Assembly (NCBI RefSeq): GCF_022227845.1
Contig: NZ_JAJNQN010000019.1
Location: forward strand, 1-64,000
Source of the DNA: Ectothiorhodospira lacustris
GTDB lineage: Bacteria; Pseudomonadota; Gammaproteobacteria; Ectothiorhodospirales; Ectothiorhodospiraceae
Direction: 5' to 3'
DNA: 64,000 bases
Shown: positions 46,908-56,603 of the stretch, piece by piece
Numbering within the stretch: position 1 is the first letter of the stretch
Layout: the number at the start of each line of letters is the position of its first letter
The notes under the pieces: model-generated
Databases searched by the model: none
Told to the model about the DNA's origin: nothing
Seen by the model: only the letters and a program-made list of their open reading frames with translations
Program-made: the position numbers and the translations under genes

Positions 46908-48528
46908 TCGACATCGCCACCTCATGGAGGCCAGTGATCCCGATGTCGGCCGTGCCGGCGGTGGTGCTGGGTCTCCGGATCATCCGCAAGATACCAAGCC
47001 TTCCGTGAAGATCGACCAGATTCCAGTGACCATTGAGACGAAGGCTTCTGCAAAAGATTCCGGTTGCCATGGCGGCCAGGAAACCTTGCGTGCGGCTGCA
47101 CGGGCCGCCGGTCAGAGCGAAACCCTGGACCAGTACGCCAGGGATTATCCGGCTGGCCCCCATGATCAGCCGCAAAGCATGTGCCCGGCCTTTGGCTCGC
47201 TGCGTGTGGGTCTGCGCATGCGGCGTACGGCCACGATCCTGTCCGGCTCTGCCTGCTGCGTTTATGGCCTGAGCTTCACCTCGCATTTTTACGGCGCGCG
47301 CCGCACCGTCGGTTACGTGCCCTTTGATTCTGAAACCCTGGTCACCGGCAAGTTGTTCGAGGATATTCGGGAATCCGTGTATCAGGTGGCTGATCCGGCA
47401 GTCAATGACGCCGTGGTCGTCATCAATCTCTGCGTACCCACCGCCTCCGGGGTGCCCTTGCGGCTGCTGCCCAAAGAAATCAACGGGGTGCGTATCATCG
47501 GGATTGATGTCCCGGGATTTGGCGTGCCCACTCATGCCGAGGCCAAGGATGTCCTGGCCGGTGCCATGCTGCGCTATGCCCGCGGCGAGGCCGAGCAGGG
47601 CCCGGTGCAGGCGCCTCGGGACGGACGCAAGGACAAGCCGACGGTCACCCTGATGGGCGAGATGTTCCCGGCTGACCCGGTGGGTATCGGTGCCATGCTG
47701 GAGCCCTTGGGGCTTGCTGCCGGCCCGGTGGTTCCCACCCGCGAGTGGCGTGAACTCTATGCCGCCCTGGACTGTGCGGTGGGTGCGGCCATCCATCCCT
47801 TCTATACCTCATGTGTGCGTGAGCTGAATGAGGCGGGACGCGAGGTGGTCGGTTCGGCCCCCGTGGGCTACGACGGTACCGCCGCATGGTTGGAGGCCAT
47901 CGGCGAGGCCTGTGGTGTGGCCAGAAGCGCCGTGGACAGCGCCAAAAACCGCTTTCTGCCTGCCATCAAGGGCGCTCTGTCGGCCGCGCCGATCAAGGGC
48001 CGCATCACATTGTCAGGCTACGAAGGCTCCGAGCTGTTGGTGGCGCGCCTGCTGATTGAAAGTGGTGCGGATGTGCCCTACGTCGGTACTGCCTGCCCCA
48101 GAACCCGCTGGTCCGATCCGGACCGCGAATGGCTGGAGAGCAAGGGTGTCCGTATCCAGTTCCGTGCATCGCTGGAGCAGGATCTGGCCGCCATTGAAGA
48201 ATTTGGTCCCGACCTGGCCATCGGCACGACGCCGGTGGTGCAAAAGGCAAAAGAGAAGGGTATTCCTGCCTTGTATTTCACCAACCTCATTTCCGCCCGT
48301 CCCCTGATGGGGCCTGCGGGCGCGGGTTCTTTGGCTCAGATCGTCAATGCCGCCCTGTCCAACCAGGCTCGCTTCGATCGCATGAAGGCCTTTTTCGAAG
48401 GTGTCGGCGAAGGCTATACGACCGGTGTCTGGGAAAAACTTCCGCAGGAGTACCCGGAATTTCGTGAGCGCATGAGACGTCAGCGGCAGCGTGTCGCCGG
48501 ACAGAACGGTCCGGGGGAGATGAGCTGA
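46894..48528 (+). CDS. bchY: chlorophyllide a reductase subunit Y
   Basis: The 544-residue protein is NifD-like with [30 protein letters not shown] and [13 protein letters not shown]-like [14 protein letters not shown]. With BchZ it forms the catalytic component that reduces ring B of chlorophyllide. The first 60 residues are a non-conserved extension. It overlaps bchX by 14 bases and shares one base with bchZ. Confidence 0.96.
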   Translation: MTMSDRHRHLMEASDPDVGRAGGGAGSPDHPQDTKPSVKIDQIPVTIETKASAKDSGCHGGQETLRAAARAAGQSETLDQYARDYPAGPHDQPQSMCPAFGSLRVGLRMRRTATILSGSACCVYGLSFTSHFYGARRTVGYVPFDSETLVTGKLFEDIRESVYQVADPAVNDAVVVINLCVPTASGVPLRLLPKEINGVRIIGIDVPGFGVPTHAEAKDVLAGAMLRYARGEAEQGPVQAPRDGRKDKPTVTLMGEMFPADPVGIGAMLEPLGLAAGPVVPTREWRELYAALDCAVGAAIHPFYTSCVRELNEAGREVVGSAPVGYDGTAAWLEAIGEACGVARSAVDSAKNRFLPAIKGALSAAPIKGRITLSGYEGSELLVARLLIESGADVPYVGTACPRTRWSDPDREWLESKGVRIQFRASLEQDLAAIEEFGPDLAIGTTPVVQKAKEKGIPALYFTNLISARPLMGPAGAGSLAQIVNAALSNQARFDRMKAFFEGVGEGYTTGVWEKLPQEYPEFRERMRRQRQRVAGQNGPGEMS

Positions 48529-49982
48529 TGTTCATCCTGGATCTGGATCGTGCGGGTGGTTACTGGGGTTCTGTCTACGCCTTTACCGCCATCAAGGGGC
48601 TGCAGGTCATCATTGATGGCCCCGTGGGGTGTGAGAATTTGCCGATCACCTCGGTACTTCACTACACCGATGCATTGCCGCCCCACGAACTGCCGGTCGT
48701 GGTGACCGGGCTGGGTGAGGAAGAACTGGGGCAGACAGGGACCGAGGCCGCGATGAGGCGTGCGCACCAAGCCCTGGATCCGGATCTGCCGACCGTGGTG
48801 GTGACGGGCTCCATTGCCGAGATGATCGGCGGTGGTGTGACCCCTGAAGGCACAAATATTCAACGGTTTCTTCCTCGTACTATTGACGAGGATCAGTGGC
48901 AGAGTGCCGATAGGGCTCTAAACTGGCTGTGGACTGAATTTGGTAGCAAGAAGAAGGTGCCGGCCCCGAAAGCACGCAAGGCTGGCGAAAAGCCGAAGGT
49001 CAATATCATCGGTCCCATGTACGGCACCTTCAACATGCCATCCGATCTGGCGGAGATTCGCCGCTTGGTGGAAGGCATCGGTGCTGAGGTCAATATGGTC
49101 TTCCCTCTGGGGAGCCATCTGGCCGAGGTATCCGGATTGGCGGATGCGGAAGTCAACATCTGCATGTATCGGGAGTTTGGCAGGATGCTGTGCGAGACCC
49201 TGGATCGGCCTTATCTGCAGGCGCCCATTGGCCTTCATAGCACCACCTTTTTCCTGAGGAAACTGGGTGAATTGCTTGGATTGGATCCGGAGCCGTTCAT
49301 CGAAAAGGAAAAGCACACGACGGCCAAACCCCTGTGGGATCTGTGGCGGTCGGTGACACAAGATTTCTTCGGGACGGCGACCTTCGGGATCGTGGCGACC
49401 GAAACCTACGCCAGGGGTATCAGACACTTCCTGGAGGAGGAGATGGGAATGCCTTGCAACTTTGCCTTTGCGCGCAGCGCCGGGGCAAAACCCGATAACC
49501 AGTCGGTGCGCAAGGCAATCCATGAAAAGACGCCGTTGGTGCTGTTCGGCAGTTACAACGAACGCATGTATCTGGCAGAAATTGGAGGGAGGGCGATGTA
49601 TGTGCCGGCCTCTTTCCCCGGGGCGATCATACGGCGCCATACCGGCACCCCCTTCATGGGCTACGCCGGAGCGACGTATCTGGTTCAGGAAGTGTGCAAC
49701 GCGCTATTTGATGCGCTGTTCCACATCCTGCCCCTGGGGACGGAACTGGACAAGGTGGATGCCACCCCATCGCGACTCCACCGGGAACTGCCCTGGGATG
49801 ATGAGGCCAAGGCAGCCCTGGACAGACTGGTTGAAGCGTATCCGGTGCTGGTTCGAATCTCTGCCGCCAAGCGTCTCAGGGATGCCATTGAGGCAGACGC
49901 AAGACGCGAAGGCGAAGAAAGAGTCAGTGTGGACAGGGTCACCAAGACCCACGCGGACGTGGCTGCCGGCAGGGCAGCCTGA
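48528..49982 (+). CDS. bchZ: chlorophyllide a reductase subunit Z
   Basis: The 484-residue NifK-like protein has [21 protein letters not shown] near the N-terminus, [15 protein letters not shown] and the C-terminal DUF-like proto-chlorophyllide reductase helix ([15 protein letters not shown]). It is the second half of the BchYZ component. It ends bchCXYZ; the puf region follows after 388 bases. Confidence 0.96.
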   Translation: MFILDLDRAGGYWGSVYAFTAIKGLQVIIDGPVGCENLPITSVLHYTDALPPHELPVVVTGLGEEELGQTGTEAAMRRAHQALDPDLPTVVVTGSIAEMIGGGVTPEGTNIQRFLPRTIDEDQWQSADRALNWLWTEFGSKKKVPAPKARKAGEKPKVNIIGPMYGTFNMPSDLAEIRRLVEGIGAEVNMVFPLGSHLAEVSGLADAEVNICMYREFGRMLCETLDRPYLQAPIGLHSTTFFLRKLGELLGLDPEPFIEKEKHTTAKPLWDLWRSVTQDFFGTATFGIVATETYARGIRHFLEEEMGMPCNFAFARSAGAKPDNQSVRKAIHEKTPLVLFGSYNERMYLAEIGGRAMYVPASFPGAIIRRHTGTPFMGYAGATYLVQEVCNALFDALFHILPLGTELDKVDATPSRLHRELPWDDEAKAALDRLVEAYPVLVRISAAKRLRDAIEADARREGEERVSVDRVTKTHADVAAGRAA

Positions 49983-50370
49983 CCCAGACACAAGCAGCAG
50001 GGCAGGGTAATTGAGCGCTGCCTTGAGACGGAAAAGAATGATGAAGTAACCACCGGGCAGAGGAAATTGCCGGTGTCAAGGTAACAGATTTGCGGTTTTC
50101 TGGGCGTCGCCGCCTGTGCGTGCAGTACCGCGAGGCGAAGTCGCCCCGACCTCCCAAAGTCTGGGGGGTTATGGGTCGATCGTGAATGTGCTGTGACGTG
50201 TATCTAGCTTGTTCATGTCTTCAGCCATCACCCGTTAGCCGAGTACTTAAACGGTATGACAGGTGACACGGTCGTGAGTTTCGTTGTGGAGGCAATTTTT
50301 TCCACGACGGTCGTGATCGCGTTGAGTCAACGCGGTATTTGCCAATAAGGCTCATTTGGAGGGTATTTAA
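49983..50370 (+). promoter_or_regulatory. puf operon control region and leader
   Basis: These 388 bases between bchZ and pufB hold no pufQ and no open frame of that type. Toward pufB there are a direct repeat GGTCGTGA (50268 and 50309), an imperfect stem GTTGTGGA/TCCACGAC around it, and at 50318-50334 an 8-base inverted repeat CGCGTTGA-G-TCAACGCG. The last 56 bases (50315-50370) are copied in front of pufB2. No TGT-N12-ACA box is present. Confidence 0.6.
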
Positions 50371-50529
50371 ATGGTTGACGAAACGAAAGGTTCGCTCTCT
50401 GGGCTCACCGAAGACGAGGCCATGGAGTTTCATGGTGTCTTCATGACCAGCATGATGGGCTTCCTGGCCGTTGCTGCCGTTGCTCACGTTCTGGCTTGGA
50501 TGTGGCGTCCCTGGGGCGTGGCTTGGTAA
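50371..50529 (+). CDS. pufB: LH1 beta polypeptide
   Basis: The 52-residue protein ([18 protein letters not shown] to WRPWGVAW) has one membrane helix with His39 as the bacteriochlorophyll ligand and aromatic WMWRPW at the periplasmic side. It forms the outer ring of LH1. GGAGGG precedes the ATG by 7-12 bases. A nearly identical copy lies at 13528-13686 on the minus strand. Confidence 0.96.
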   Translation: MVDETKGSLSGLTEDEAMEFHGVFMTSMMGFLAVAAVAHVLAWMWRPWGVAW

Positions 50530-50534
50530 GACTG

Positions 50535-50551
50535 CACACCCTTTTGGTGTG
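50535..50551 (+). promoter_or_regulatory. pufB-pufA intercistronic hairpin
   Basis: CACACC (50535-50540) and GGTGTG (50546-50551) pair around CTTTT just after the pufB stop. It probably affects the stability or relative translation of pufB and pufA mRNA. Confidence 0.55.
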
Positions 50552-50620
50552 TTAGTCAGTACCGAGTCTTTCGAACCGAAGTTGTAAAAGTAGTTCCCTA
50601 AAAACATAGGAGATTTCAAC

Positions 50621-50806
50621 ATGTGGCGTGTTTGGCTGCTGTTCGATCCGCGCAGAGCGCTGGTTGCCCTGTTCACGTTCCTGGCCGTGCTTGCACTGCT
50701 GATCCACTTCATCCTGTTGAGCACCGAACGCTTCAACTGGATGCACTCTGCGTCGGCTGTCGAAGCGACTCTGCAGGCTCAGGAAGGCGGTTCAGCACTG
50801 TCCTGA
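50621..50806 (+). CDS. pufA: LH1 alpha polypeptide
   Basis: The 61-residue protein starts [18 protein letters not shown], with His29 in [16 protein letters not shown] as bacteriochlorophyll ligand and a C-terminal tail [16 protein letters not shown]. It forms the inner ring of LH1 around the reaction centre. AGGAG lies 8 bases before the ATG. PufA2 at 13273-13446 shares the first 45 residues except one. Confidence 0.95.
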   Translation: MWRVWLLFDPRRALVALFTFLAVLALLIHFILLSTERFNWMHSASAVEATLQAQEGGSALS

Positions 50807-50829
50807 TAGCGTCTGTAGCCACAGGTGAT

Positions 50830-50862
50830 GGGCGGGGGCCGGCAGCGATGCCGGCCCCGCCC
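50830..50862 (+). promoter_or_regulatory. strong hairpin between pufA and pufL
   Basis: GGGCGGGGGCCGGC (50830-50843) pairs with GCCGGCCCCGCCC (50850-50862), with one bulged G and a 6-base loop. In Rhodobacter a hairpin at this place blocks 3' decay and keeps pufBA mRNA in excess over pufLM; the same role is likely here. Confidence 0.7.
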
Positions 50863-50910
50863 GGCATCCGCGGCCCTTCGCTAACAAGCGTGTTGAGAGT
50901 ATAGGGCTAG

Positions 50911-50927
50911 GGCCGGAATCTCCGGCC
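50911..50927 (+). promoter_or_regulatory. second hairpin before pufL
   Basis: GGCCGGA (50911-50917) and TCCGGCC (50921-50927) form a 7-base stem with a 3-base loop, 29 bases before the pufL ATG. With the larger hairpin it makes a tandem structure between pufA and pufL. Confidence 0.55.
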
Positions 50928-50955
50928 TATGCCTTACTGACCGGAGGTTCTAGGA

Positions 50956-51780
50956 ATGTCCATGCTGAGCTTTGAGAAAAGATACCGCGTACGCGGGGGG
51001 ACGTTGATCGGAGGCGACCTATTTGACTTCTGGGTCGGGCCTTTCTACGTCGGATTTTTTGGGGTCCTAACGGCGTTTTTCGCGTTGTTGGGTACACTCC
51101 TGATCGTCTGGGGTGCGGCTATGGGCCCAACCTGGAACATCTGGCAGATCAGCATCAATCCCCCCGACCTGAGTTACGGCCTTGGCTTTGCACCCCTGGC
51201 TGAGGGTGGTCTTTGGCAGATGATCACGATCTGTGCCTTGGGCGCATTCGTCTCCTGGGCGCTACGCCAGGCTGAGATTGCCCGCAAACTGGGCATGGGT
51301 CTGCATATCCCGATCGCCTTCTCTGTGGCGGTCTTTGCCTATTTCACGCTGGTTGTCATTCGCCCGGTGCTGCTGGGTGCCTGGGGCCATGGTTTCCCCT
51401 ACGGCATCATGAGTCACCTGGACTGGGTGTCCAACACTGGTTATCAGTTCCTGCATTTCCACTATAACCCGGCTCACATGCTGGCCATCGCCTTCTTCTT
51501 CACCACGGCTCTGGCGCTTTCACTGCATGGTGGTCTCATCCTGTCCGCTACCAACCCCAAGAAGGGTGAACCGGTCAAGACGCCTGAATACGAAGATACC
51601 TTCTTCCGTGACGTCGTCGGCTATTCCATCGGTGCCCTCGGCATTCACCGCCTGGGTCTGTTCCTGGCCCTCAGCGCCGCCTTCTGGAGTGCCGTCTGTA
51701 TCGTCATCAGCGGTCCTTTCTGGACGCAGAGCTGGCCGGAATGGTGGAACTGGTGGCTTGACCTTCCTATCTGGGCTTAA
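50956..51780 (+). CDS. pufL: photosynthetic reaction centre L subunit
   Basis: The 274-residue membrane protein has five helices and the family sequences [37 protein letters not shown] and [22 protein letters not shown], with histidines for the special pair, accessory chlorophyll and iron. It binds the primary donor and QA/QB iron together with PufM. Confidence 0.98.
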   Translation: MSMLSFEKRYRVRGGTLIGGDLFDFWVGPFYVGFFGVLTAFFALLGTLLIVWGAAMGPTWNIWQISINPPDLSYGLGFAPLAEGGLWQMITICALGAFVSWALRQAEIARKLGMGLHIPIAFSVAVFAYFTLVVIRPVLLGAWGHGFPYGIMSHLDWVSNTGYQFLHFHYNPAHMLAIAFFFTTALALSLHGGLILSATNPKKGEPVKTPEYEDTFFRDVVGYSIGALGIHRLGLFLALSAAFWSAVCIVISGPFWTQSWPEWWNWWLDLPIWA

Positions 51781-51795
51781 TGTAAGGGGACCACA

Positions 51796-52773
51796 ATGGC
51801 CGAATACCAGAACATATTTAACCGGGTGCAGGTCCAGGCAGAGCCTGAGGCTGGCGTACCCTTGCCGAATGGTGATCGCGAACGCATCGGGAAACCGCTG
51901 CTGTTCTATTGGGCCGGCAAACTAGGTAACGCCCAGATTGGGCCGATTTACCTGGGCTGGACCGGATTGGCATCCATCATGTTTGGTTTGATGGCAATCC
52001 TGATCATTGGTTTTAACTTCCTGGCCCAGGTCAACTGGGACGTCATTCAGTTCATCCGCCAGCTCTTCTGGCTGGGACTGGAGCCGCCGCAGGCGCAGTA
52101 TGGTCTGGGCATTCCTCCGCTGGCCGAGGGCGGCTGGTGGCTGATGGCCGGCTTTTTCCTGACCACCTCCATCCTGCTGTGGTGGGTACGGATGTATCGT
52201 CGTGCACGTGCGCTGAACATGGGTACCCATGTGGCCTGGGCATTTGCCGCGGCGATCTTCCTGTATCTGAGCCTTGGCTTCTTCCGTCCGATCCTGATGG
52301 GCGACTGGTCCGAAGCAGTACCGTTCGGCATCTTCCCGCACCTTGACTGGACCACGGCATTCTCTCTGAAGTACGGCAACCTGTACTACAACCCGTTCCA
52401 CATGCTCTGTATTGCTTTCCTGTATGGCTCTGCTGTGCTGTTTGCCATGCATGGTGCAACGGTGCTGGCCGTGGGCCGGTATGGTGGTGAACGCGAGCTT
52501 GAGCAGATCACCGACCGTGGTACGGCTTCCGATAGAGCAATGCTGTTCTGGCGCTGGACCATGGGCTTCAACGCCACCATGGAATCCATCCATCGCTGGG
52601 GCTGGTGGTTCGCGGTTCTCGTACCGATCACCGGCGGCATTGGCATTCTGCTCACTGGCACGGTAGTCGACAATTGGTATCTGTGGGCGATCGACCACGG
52701 CGTGGCGCCGTCTTATCCGATCGTACATCCGAACGTCGAAGATCCGGCCATGCTTCAAGGGATGTCTCAATGA
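51796..52773 (+). CDS. pufM: photosynthetic reaction centre M subunit
   Basis: The 325-residue protein has five helices with [19 protein letters not shown] and [20 protein letters not shown] and the C-terminal [20 protein letters not shown]. It pairs with PufL. Its stop codon overlaps the pufC ATG by 4 bases. Confidence 0.98.
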   Translation: MAEYQNIFNRVQVQAEPEAGVPLPNGDRERIGKPLLFYWAGKLGNAQIGPIYLGWTGLASIMFGLMAILIIGFNFLAQVNWDVIQFIRQLFWLGLEPPQAQYGLGIPPLAEGGWWLMAGFFLTTSILLWWVRMYRRARALNMGTHVAWAFAAAIFLYLSLGFFRPILMGDWSEAVPFGIFPHLDWTTAFSLKYGNLYYNPFHMLCIAFLYGSAVLFAMHGATVLAVGRYGGERELEQITDRGTASDRAMLFWRWTMGFNATMESIHRWGWWFAVLVPITGGIGILLTGTVVDNWYLWAIDHGVAPSYPIVHPNVEDPAMLQGMSQ

Positions 52774-53876
52774 AAACGATGACGCGTAAAACGACGACAG
52801 TGGCGGCACTTGCCGGTGCCGCACTCCTGATGACCGGCTGCGAACTGCCCATCGGGATCGAAACCGAGCAGACCGGTTATCGCGGTCTGGGTATGGAGCA
52901 GGTGACCAAGCGGCATCTGGAAGCCATGAAGCGCAGCGGCATGGAAATTCCGGAGCCTGAGCGTCCCGCGGCTGCCGCCGGTCCCCGTGCCGGTGACATC
53001 TACGAGAACGTGAAGGTGCTGGGTGACCTGAACATCTCCGAGTTCAACCGTCTGATGAACGCCATCACTGCCTGGGTGGCTCCGGAAGAAGGTTGTAACT
53101 ACTGTCATACGCCGGGTAACTTCGCAGACGAAGACGTCTACACGAAGATTGTCTCCCGTCGCATGCTGGAGATGACCTACACCATCAACAACGAGTGGAC
53201 CGCCCACGTGGGCGAAACCGGTGTAACCTGTTACACCTGCCATATGGGCAACCCGGTACCGGAGAACATCTGGTATGAAGATTCGGGCATCAAGCATGCC
53301 GGTGGCCTTGCCGCCAGCCGCATGGGTCAGAATCTTGCGGGTAGCAACGTGGCTTCCACTTCGTTGCCGAATGATGTCTTCACGCCCTTCCTGCAGGGTG
53401 ATGGGCCGCAGAACATTCGTGTGACGCCGCGGACTGCCCTGCCGATGGGGGACAACCCCTATAACCTGGTGGACGCTGAGTGGGTGCATGGTCTCATGAT
53501 CCACTTCTCGAAGGCCCTGGGTGCTAACTGCACCACCTGCCATAACACGAACAACTTCCCGGAATGGCAGACCAGCCCTCCGCAGCGTGTGACGGCATGG
53601 CAGGGGATCGAGATGGTTCGTGCGCTGAACAATCAGTACCTGAACCCGCTGCAGCCCGAGTACCCGGATTACCGTCTGGGTCCCACGGGTGACGCGCCCA
53701 AGACCAACTGCGCCACTTGCCACAACGGCTTCCAGCTGCCGCTGGATCGTGCGCAGATGCTGAAGGATTATCCGGAACTGAATCGGGTGATCCATCGTGG
53801 TGACGAGCCTGCGGCCGCCACCAGCGCTGCTGCCGAACCTGCCGGTGATGCAGAAGGCGAGGCTGTTGAAGGGTAA
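52770..53876 (+). CDS. pufC: photosynthetic reaction centre cytochrome c subunit, tetrahaem
   Basis: The 368-residue protein has a lipoprotein signal (LLMTGC, Cys24) and four haem motifs: CNYCH, CYTCH, CTTCH and CATCH, with nearby methionine ligands. It reduces the photo-oxidised special pair from the periplasmic side. The acid/alanine tail ([20 protein letters not shown]) is a typical linker. The start at 52770 overlaps the pufM stop (ATGA); an open upstream frame inside pufM is ignored. A UUCG-loop hairpin follows. Confidence 0.97.
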   Translation: MKTMTRKTTTVAALAGAALLMTGCELPIGIETEQTGYRGLGMEQVTKRHLEAMKRSGMEIPEPERPAAAAGPRAGDIYENVKVLGDLNISEFNRLMNAITAWVAPEEGCNYCHTPGNFADEDVYTKIVSRRMLEMTYTINNEWTAHVGETGVTCYTCHMGNPVPENIWYEDSGIKHAGGLAASRMGQNLAGSNVASTSLPNDVFTPFLQGDGPQNIRVTPRTALPMGDNPYNLVDAEWVHGLMIHFSKALGANCTTCHNTNNFPEWQTSPPQRVTAWQGIEMVRALNNQYLNPLQPEYPDYRLGPTGDAPKTNCATCHNGFQLPLDRAQMLKDYPELNRVIHRGDEPAAATSAAAEPAGDAEGEAVEG

Positions 53877-53919
53877 TTTCACAGTTGTATCAACTGAATG
53901 ACCCGGACGGAACCGGGTG

Positions 53920-53945
53920 GACAGGGGACCTTCGGGTCCCCTGTC
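53920..53945 (+). terminator. terminator of puf operon
   Basis: GACAGGGGACC (53920-53930) pairs with GGTCCCCTGTC (53935-53945) around the stable loop TTCG. A short T-rich stretch follows (TCGTTCC). It ends the bchCXYZ-puf transcripts 44 bases after pufC. Confidence 0.82.
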
Positions 53946-54072
53946 TCGTTCCGGCCCGGAAACGGGTGCAAGGCATCATGGCTTTGTGTATGTTTTAGCG
54001 GCCTGAAGCTGACCATTCAGCCCTGACAGGCGCAGACGAGTGATGGCCCGAGCGGCCTTGTGAGGGATAGCA

Positions 54073-55125
54073 GTGGTCGGAAACCGAGGCGTGGGGATTG
54101 ACGGCTTTACCAGCTGGCACTGGCTGCTGGGCGCTGCGGCGATGGTGATCGTGCTGGGGGGGCTCAAGGCCGTCAGCCATATTCTCACGCCGTTTCTGAT
54201 GGCGGCGTTTCTGGCCATCATCTGCGCGCCGCCACTGGCCTGGATGCAGCGTCGAGGTGTACCCGGTGCCGTGGCGGTCATCATTTTGTTTTCCGTTGTC
54301 GGCTTCACCTTTTTTCTGCTGTTTCTGGCGCTCAGGGATGCGGCGGAAAGCCTCGCCGTTCAGGCTCCGGTATATCAGATGCGATTGACAGGGTGGTTGG
54401 AGCACTTGCGGGCCATCGCTGAAGCCCGTGGTTTGCCGGCGGATTTGTTACCGGAAAAACCGGCATTGCCCGCCACTGCGACCATTACCAATGCGGCCAG
54501 GGCGGTTGCCGGCGGAGTGGGGCAGTTTACCGCCAGTACCTTTCTGGTACTGCTGGCCTTCATGTTCCTGCTGATGGAAGAAAGGGCTCTGGAGGCCAAG
54601 CTCACTGCGGCTTTTCCCGGTCGCCGCCGTGCTCGTGTACGGATGCGGCGTTTTCTGCGCTCGGTCTATCGCTATCTGGCCATCAAGACGGGTGCCAGCG
54701 TGGTTACCGGGTTGCTGGTGGGTATCGGGCTGACGCTCATTGGCGTGGACTTTGCCATTCTCTGGGGCATCCTGGCCGGTTTGCTCAATTTCATTCCGAC
54801 CATCGGTTCGATCATCGCGGCAGCCCCGGCGGTGCTGATTGCACTGCTGGGCATGGGGGTGACGGAGGCTGTGCTGGTCCTGATCCTGTACGTGCTGGTC
54901 AACGTGGGTATCGGCAGCGTGCTGGAGCCCAAGTTCATGGGGCGCAACCTGGGCCTGTCGCCCCTGGTGGTGCTGGTATCCTTGCTGGTCTGGGGCTGGG
55001 TGTTTGGACCGGTGGGCATGTTACTGTCGATTCCTCTGACCATGATCGCCAAGCTGGCACTGGAGTCCAAGTCGGATACCCGATGGATGGGTATCCTCAT
55101 GAGTGACCGCGCCAGGGGGAGCTAG
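54073..55125 (+). CDS. AI-2E family transporter / permease
   Basis: The 350-residue protein has seven to eight membrane segments and the family motifs DFAILWGILAGLLNFIPTIGSIIAAAPAVLIALL and GSVLEPKFMGRNLGLSPLVVLVSLLVWGWVFG. Members include TqsA and PerM/YdiK, with roles in export or ion balance that are not clear. It starts with GTG, preceded by GAGGGA. It stands between the puf terminator and a sugar-nucleotide gene on the same strand. Confidence 0.9.
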   Translation: MVGNRGVGIDGFTSWHWLLGAAAMVIVLGGLKAVSHILTPFLMAAFLAIICAPPLAWMQRRGVPGAVAVIILFSVVGFTFFLLFLALRDAAESLAVQAPVYQMRLTGWLEHLRAIAEARGLPADLLPEKPALPATATITNAARAVAGGVGQFTASTFLVLLAFMFLLMEERALEAKLTAAFPGRRRARVRMRRFLRSVYRYLAIKTGASVVTGLLVGIGLTLIGVDFAILWGILAGLLNFIPTIGSIIAAAPAVLIALLGMGVTEAVLVLILYVLVNVGIGSVLEPKFMGRNLGLSPLVVLVSLLVWGWVFGPVGMLLSIPLTMIAKLALESKSDTRWMGILMSDRARGS

Positions 55126-55172
55126 TCGCCGGGGTGACCGGCTCTGTACATGATTTTCCCAGGAGATCCAAA

Positions 55173-56585
55173 TTGATTCCCTTGATTCTTTCAGGTGGTG
55201 CAGGTACTCGGCTCTGGCCCATGTCGCGCCAGTTGTATCCCAAACAGTTTCTACCTTTGGCGGACCCTCGGCGGACCCTCCTGCAGGCGACCCTTGAGCG
55301 CCTGCCCCAGGGCGATGATATGGCCCGTCCGGTGGTGGTGTGCAATGAAGAACACCGCTTTCTGGTCGCTGAACAGCTACGCGCCATGGGGGTGCAGCCG
55401 GCTCGGATCATCCTGGAGCCATTGGGACGCAATACCGCGCCGGCGGTGGCGCTGGCTGCTCTGGAACAGGTACAGGAGGGTGCGGACCCGGTGCTGTTGG
55501 TGATGCCGGCGGACCATGTGATCATCGACGTGGAGGCCTTCCGCCACGCGCTGTCCATTGCCCGGGTGCGGGCGGAAGCCGGGGACATGGTGACCTTCGG
55601 CATTGTCCCTTCCGAGCCTCATACCGGCTACGGCTACATCCGTGCCGGCGCCCGGAGTGAGGTGGAAGGTGCCGTACCAGTTCTGGAATTTGTCGAAAAG
55701 CCGGATCAGCAGACGGCGGAAGGTTATCTTGCCACCGGCGAGTATTACTGGAACAGCGGCATGTTCGTGTTTCGGGCCTCGGTGTTTCTGCAGGAGATGG
55801 AGGTCCATGCACCGGACATCCTGGCCGCCTGCCGCAAAGCGGTGGAGGGTGCGCAGGCTGATCTGGATTTTTTGCGTGTGAACCGGGAGGCATTTGTCGC
55901 CTGTCGCAGCGAATCCATCGACTATGCAGTCATGGAAAAGACCACCCGAGCCGTGGTGGTGCCGTTGCAGGCCGGCTGGAGCGATGTGGGCTCCTGGACC
56001 TCTCTGTGGGCCGTGGGGGAGAGGGATGTTGACGGCAACCTGGCCCAGGGAGACGTCATCACGGTGGGGGCCAGAAACTGCTACGTGCATGGTAACCAGC
56101 GTCTGGTGGCCGCCGTGGGGGTTGAAGACCTGGTGATCGTGGAAACGGCGGATGCAGTGCTGGTGATGCACAAAGACTGCGACCAGGAGGTCAAGGAGGT
56201 GGTCGCCCGACTGAAGTCCGGCGGCCGGGATGAGGCGGAGATCCATCGCTGCGTGGCCCGGCCCTGGGGCACCTATGAGTGCATTGATGCCTCGGACCGT
56301 TTCCAGGTGAAGCGCATCACGGTCAAGCCGGGACAGACCCTGTCACTACAGATGCATTATCACCGGGCGGAACACTGGATCGTGGTCCGGGGCACGGCGC
56401 GGATCACCCGGGGTGAAGAGATATTCGTGCTCACCGAGAACCAGTCCACCTTCATTCCCCTGGGCGTGACCCACCGCCTGGAAAACCCGGGCAAGATCCC
56501 CCTGGAACTGATCGAGGTGCAGTCGGGGAGTTACCTGGGCGAGGATGACATCGTGCGCTTCCAGGATACCTACGGTCGCAGCTGA
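55173..56585 (+). CDS. mannose-1-phosphate guanylyltransferase / mannose-6-phosphate isomerase
   Basis: The 470-residue bifunctional enzyme has the nucleotidyltransferase motif ILSGGAGTRLWPMSRQLYPK, then MPADHVI and FVEKPDQQTAE, and a C-terminal cupin isomerase domain with QMHYHRAEHWIVVRGTA. It makes GDP-mannose for surface polysaccharides. The start is taken at TTG 55173 since AGGAG lies 7 bases before it and the family N-terminus begins there; a GTG at 55134 is possible. It converges on mfd. Confidence 0.94.
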   Translation: MIPLILSGGAGTRLWPMSRQLYPKQFLPLADPRRTLLQATLERLPQGDDMARPVVVCNEEHRFLVAEQLRAMGVQPARIILEPLGRNTAPAVALAALEQVQEGADPVLLVMPADHVIIDVEAFRHALSIARVRAEAGDMVTFGIVPSEPHTGYGYIRAGARSEVEGAVPVLEFVEKPDQQTAEGYLATGEYYWNSGMFVFRASVFLQEMEVHAPDILAACRKAVEGAQADLDFLRVNREAFVACRSESIDYAVMEKTTRAVVVPLQAGWSDVGSWTSLWAVGERDVDGNLAQGDVITVGARNCYVHGNQRLVAAVGVEDLVIVETADAVLVMHKDCDQEVKEVVARLKSGGRDEAEIHRCVARPWGTYECIDASDRFQVKRITVKPGQTLSLQMHYHRAEHWIVVRGTARITRGEEIFVLTENQSTFIPLGVTHRLENPGKIPLELIEVQSGSYLGEDDIVRFQDTYGRS

Positions 56586-56603
56586 GGCCGAAGCGGCGCC
56601 GCC

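Noticed and set aside
50221-50736. 171-codon minus-strand frame opposite pufBA
   Set aside because: It is antisense to both LH1 genes and the leader and has no family features.
52605-52769. pufC starting inside pufM
   Set aside because: The upstream 55 codons lie in pufM and lack the lipoprotein signal that begins at 52770.
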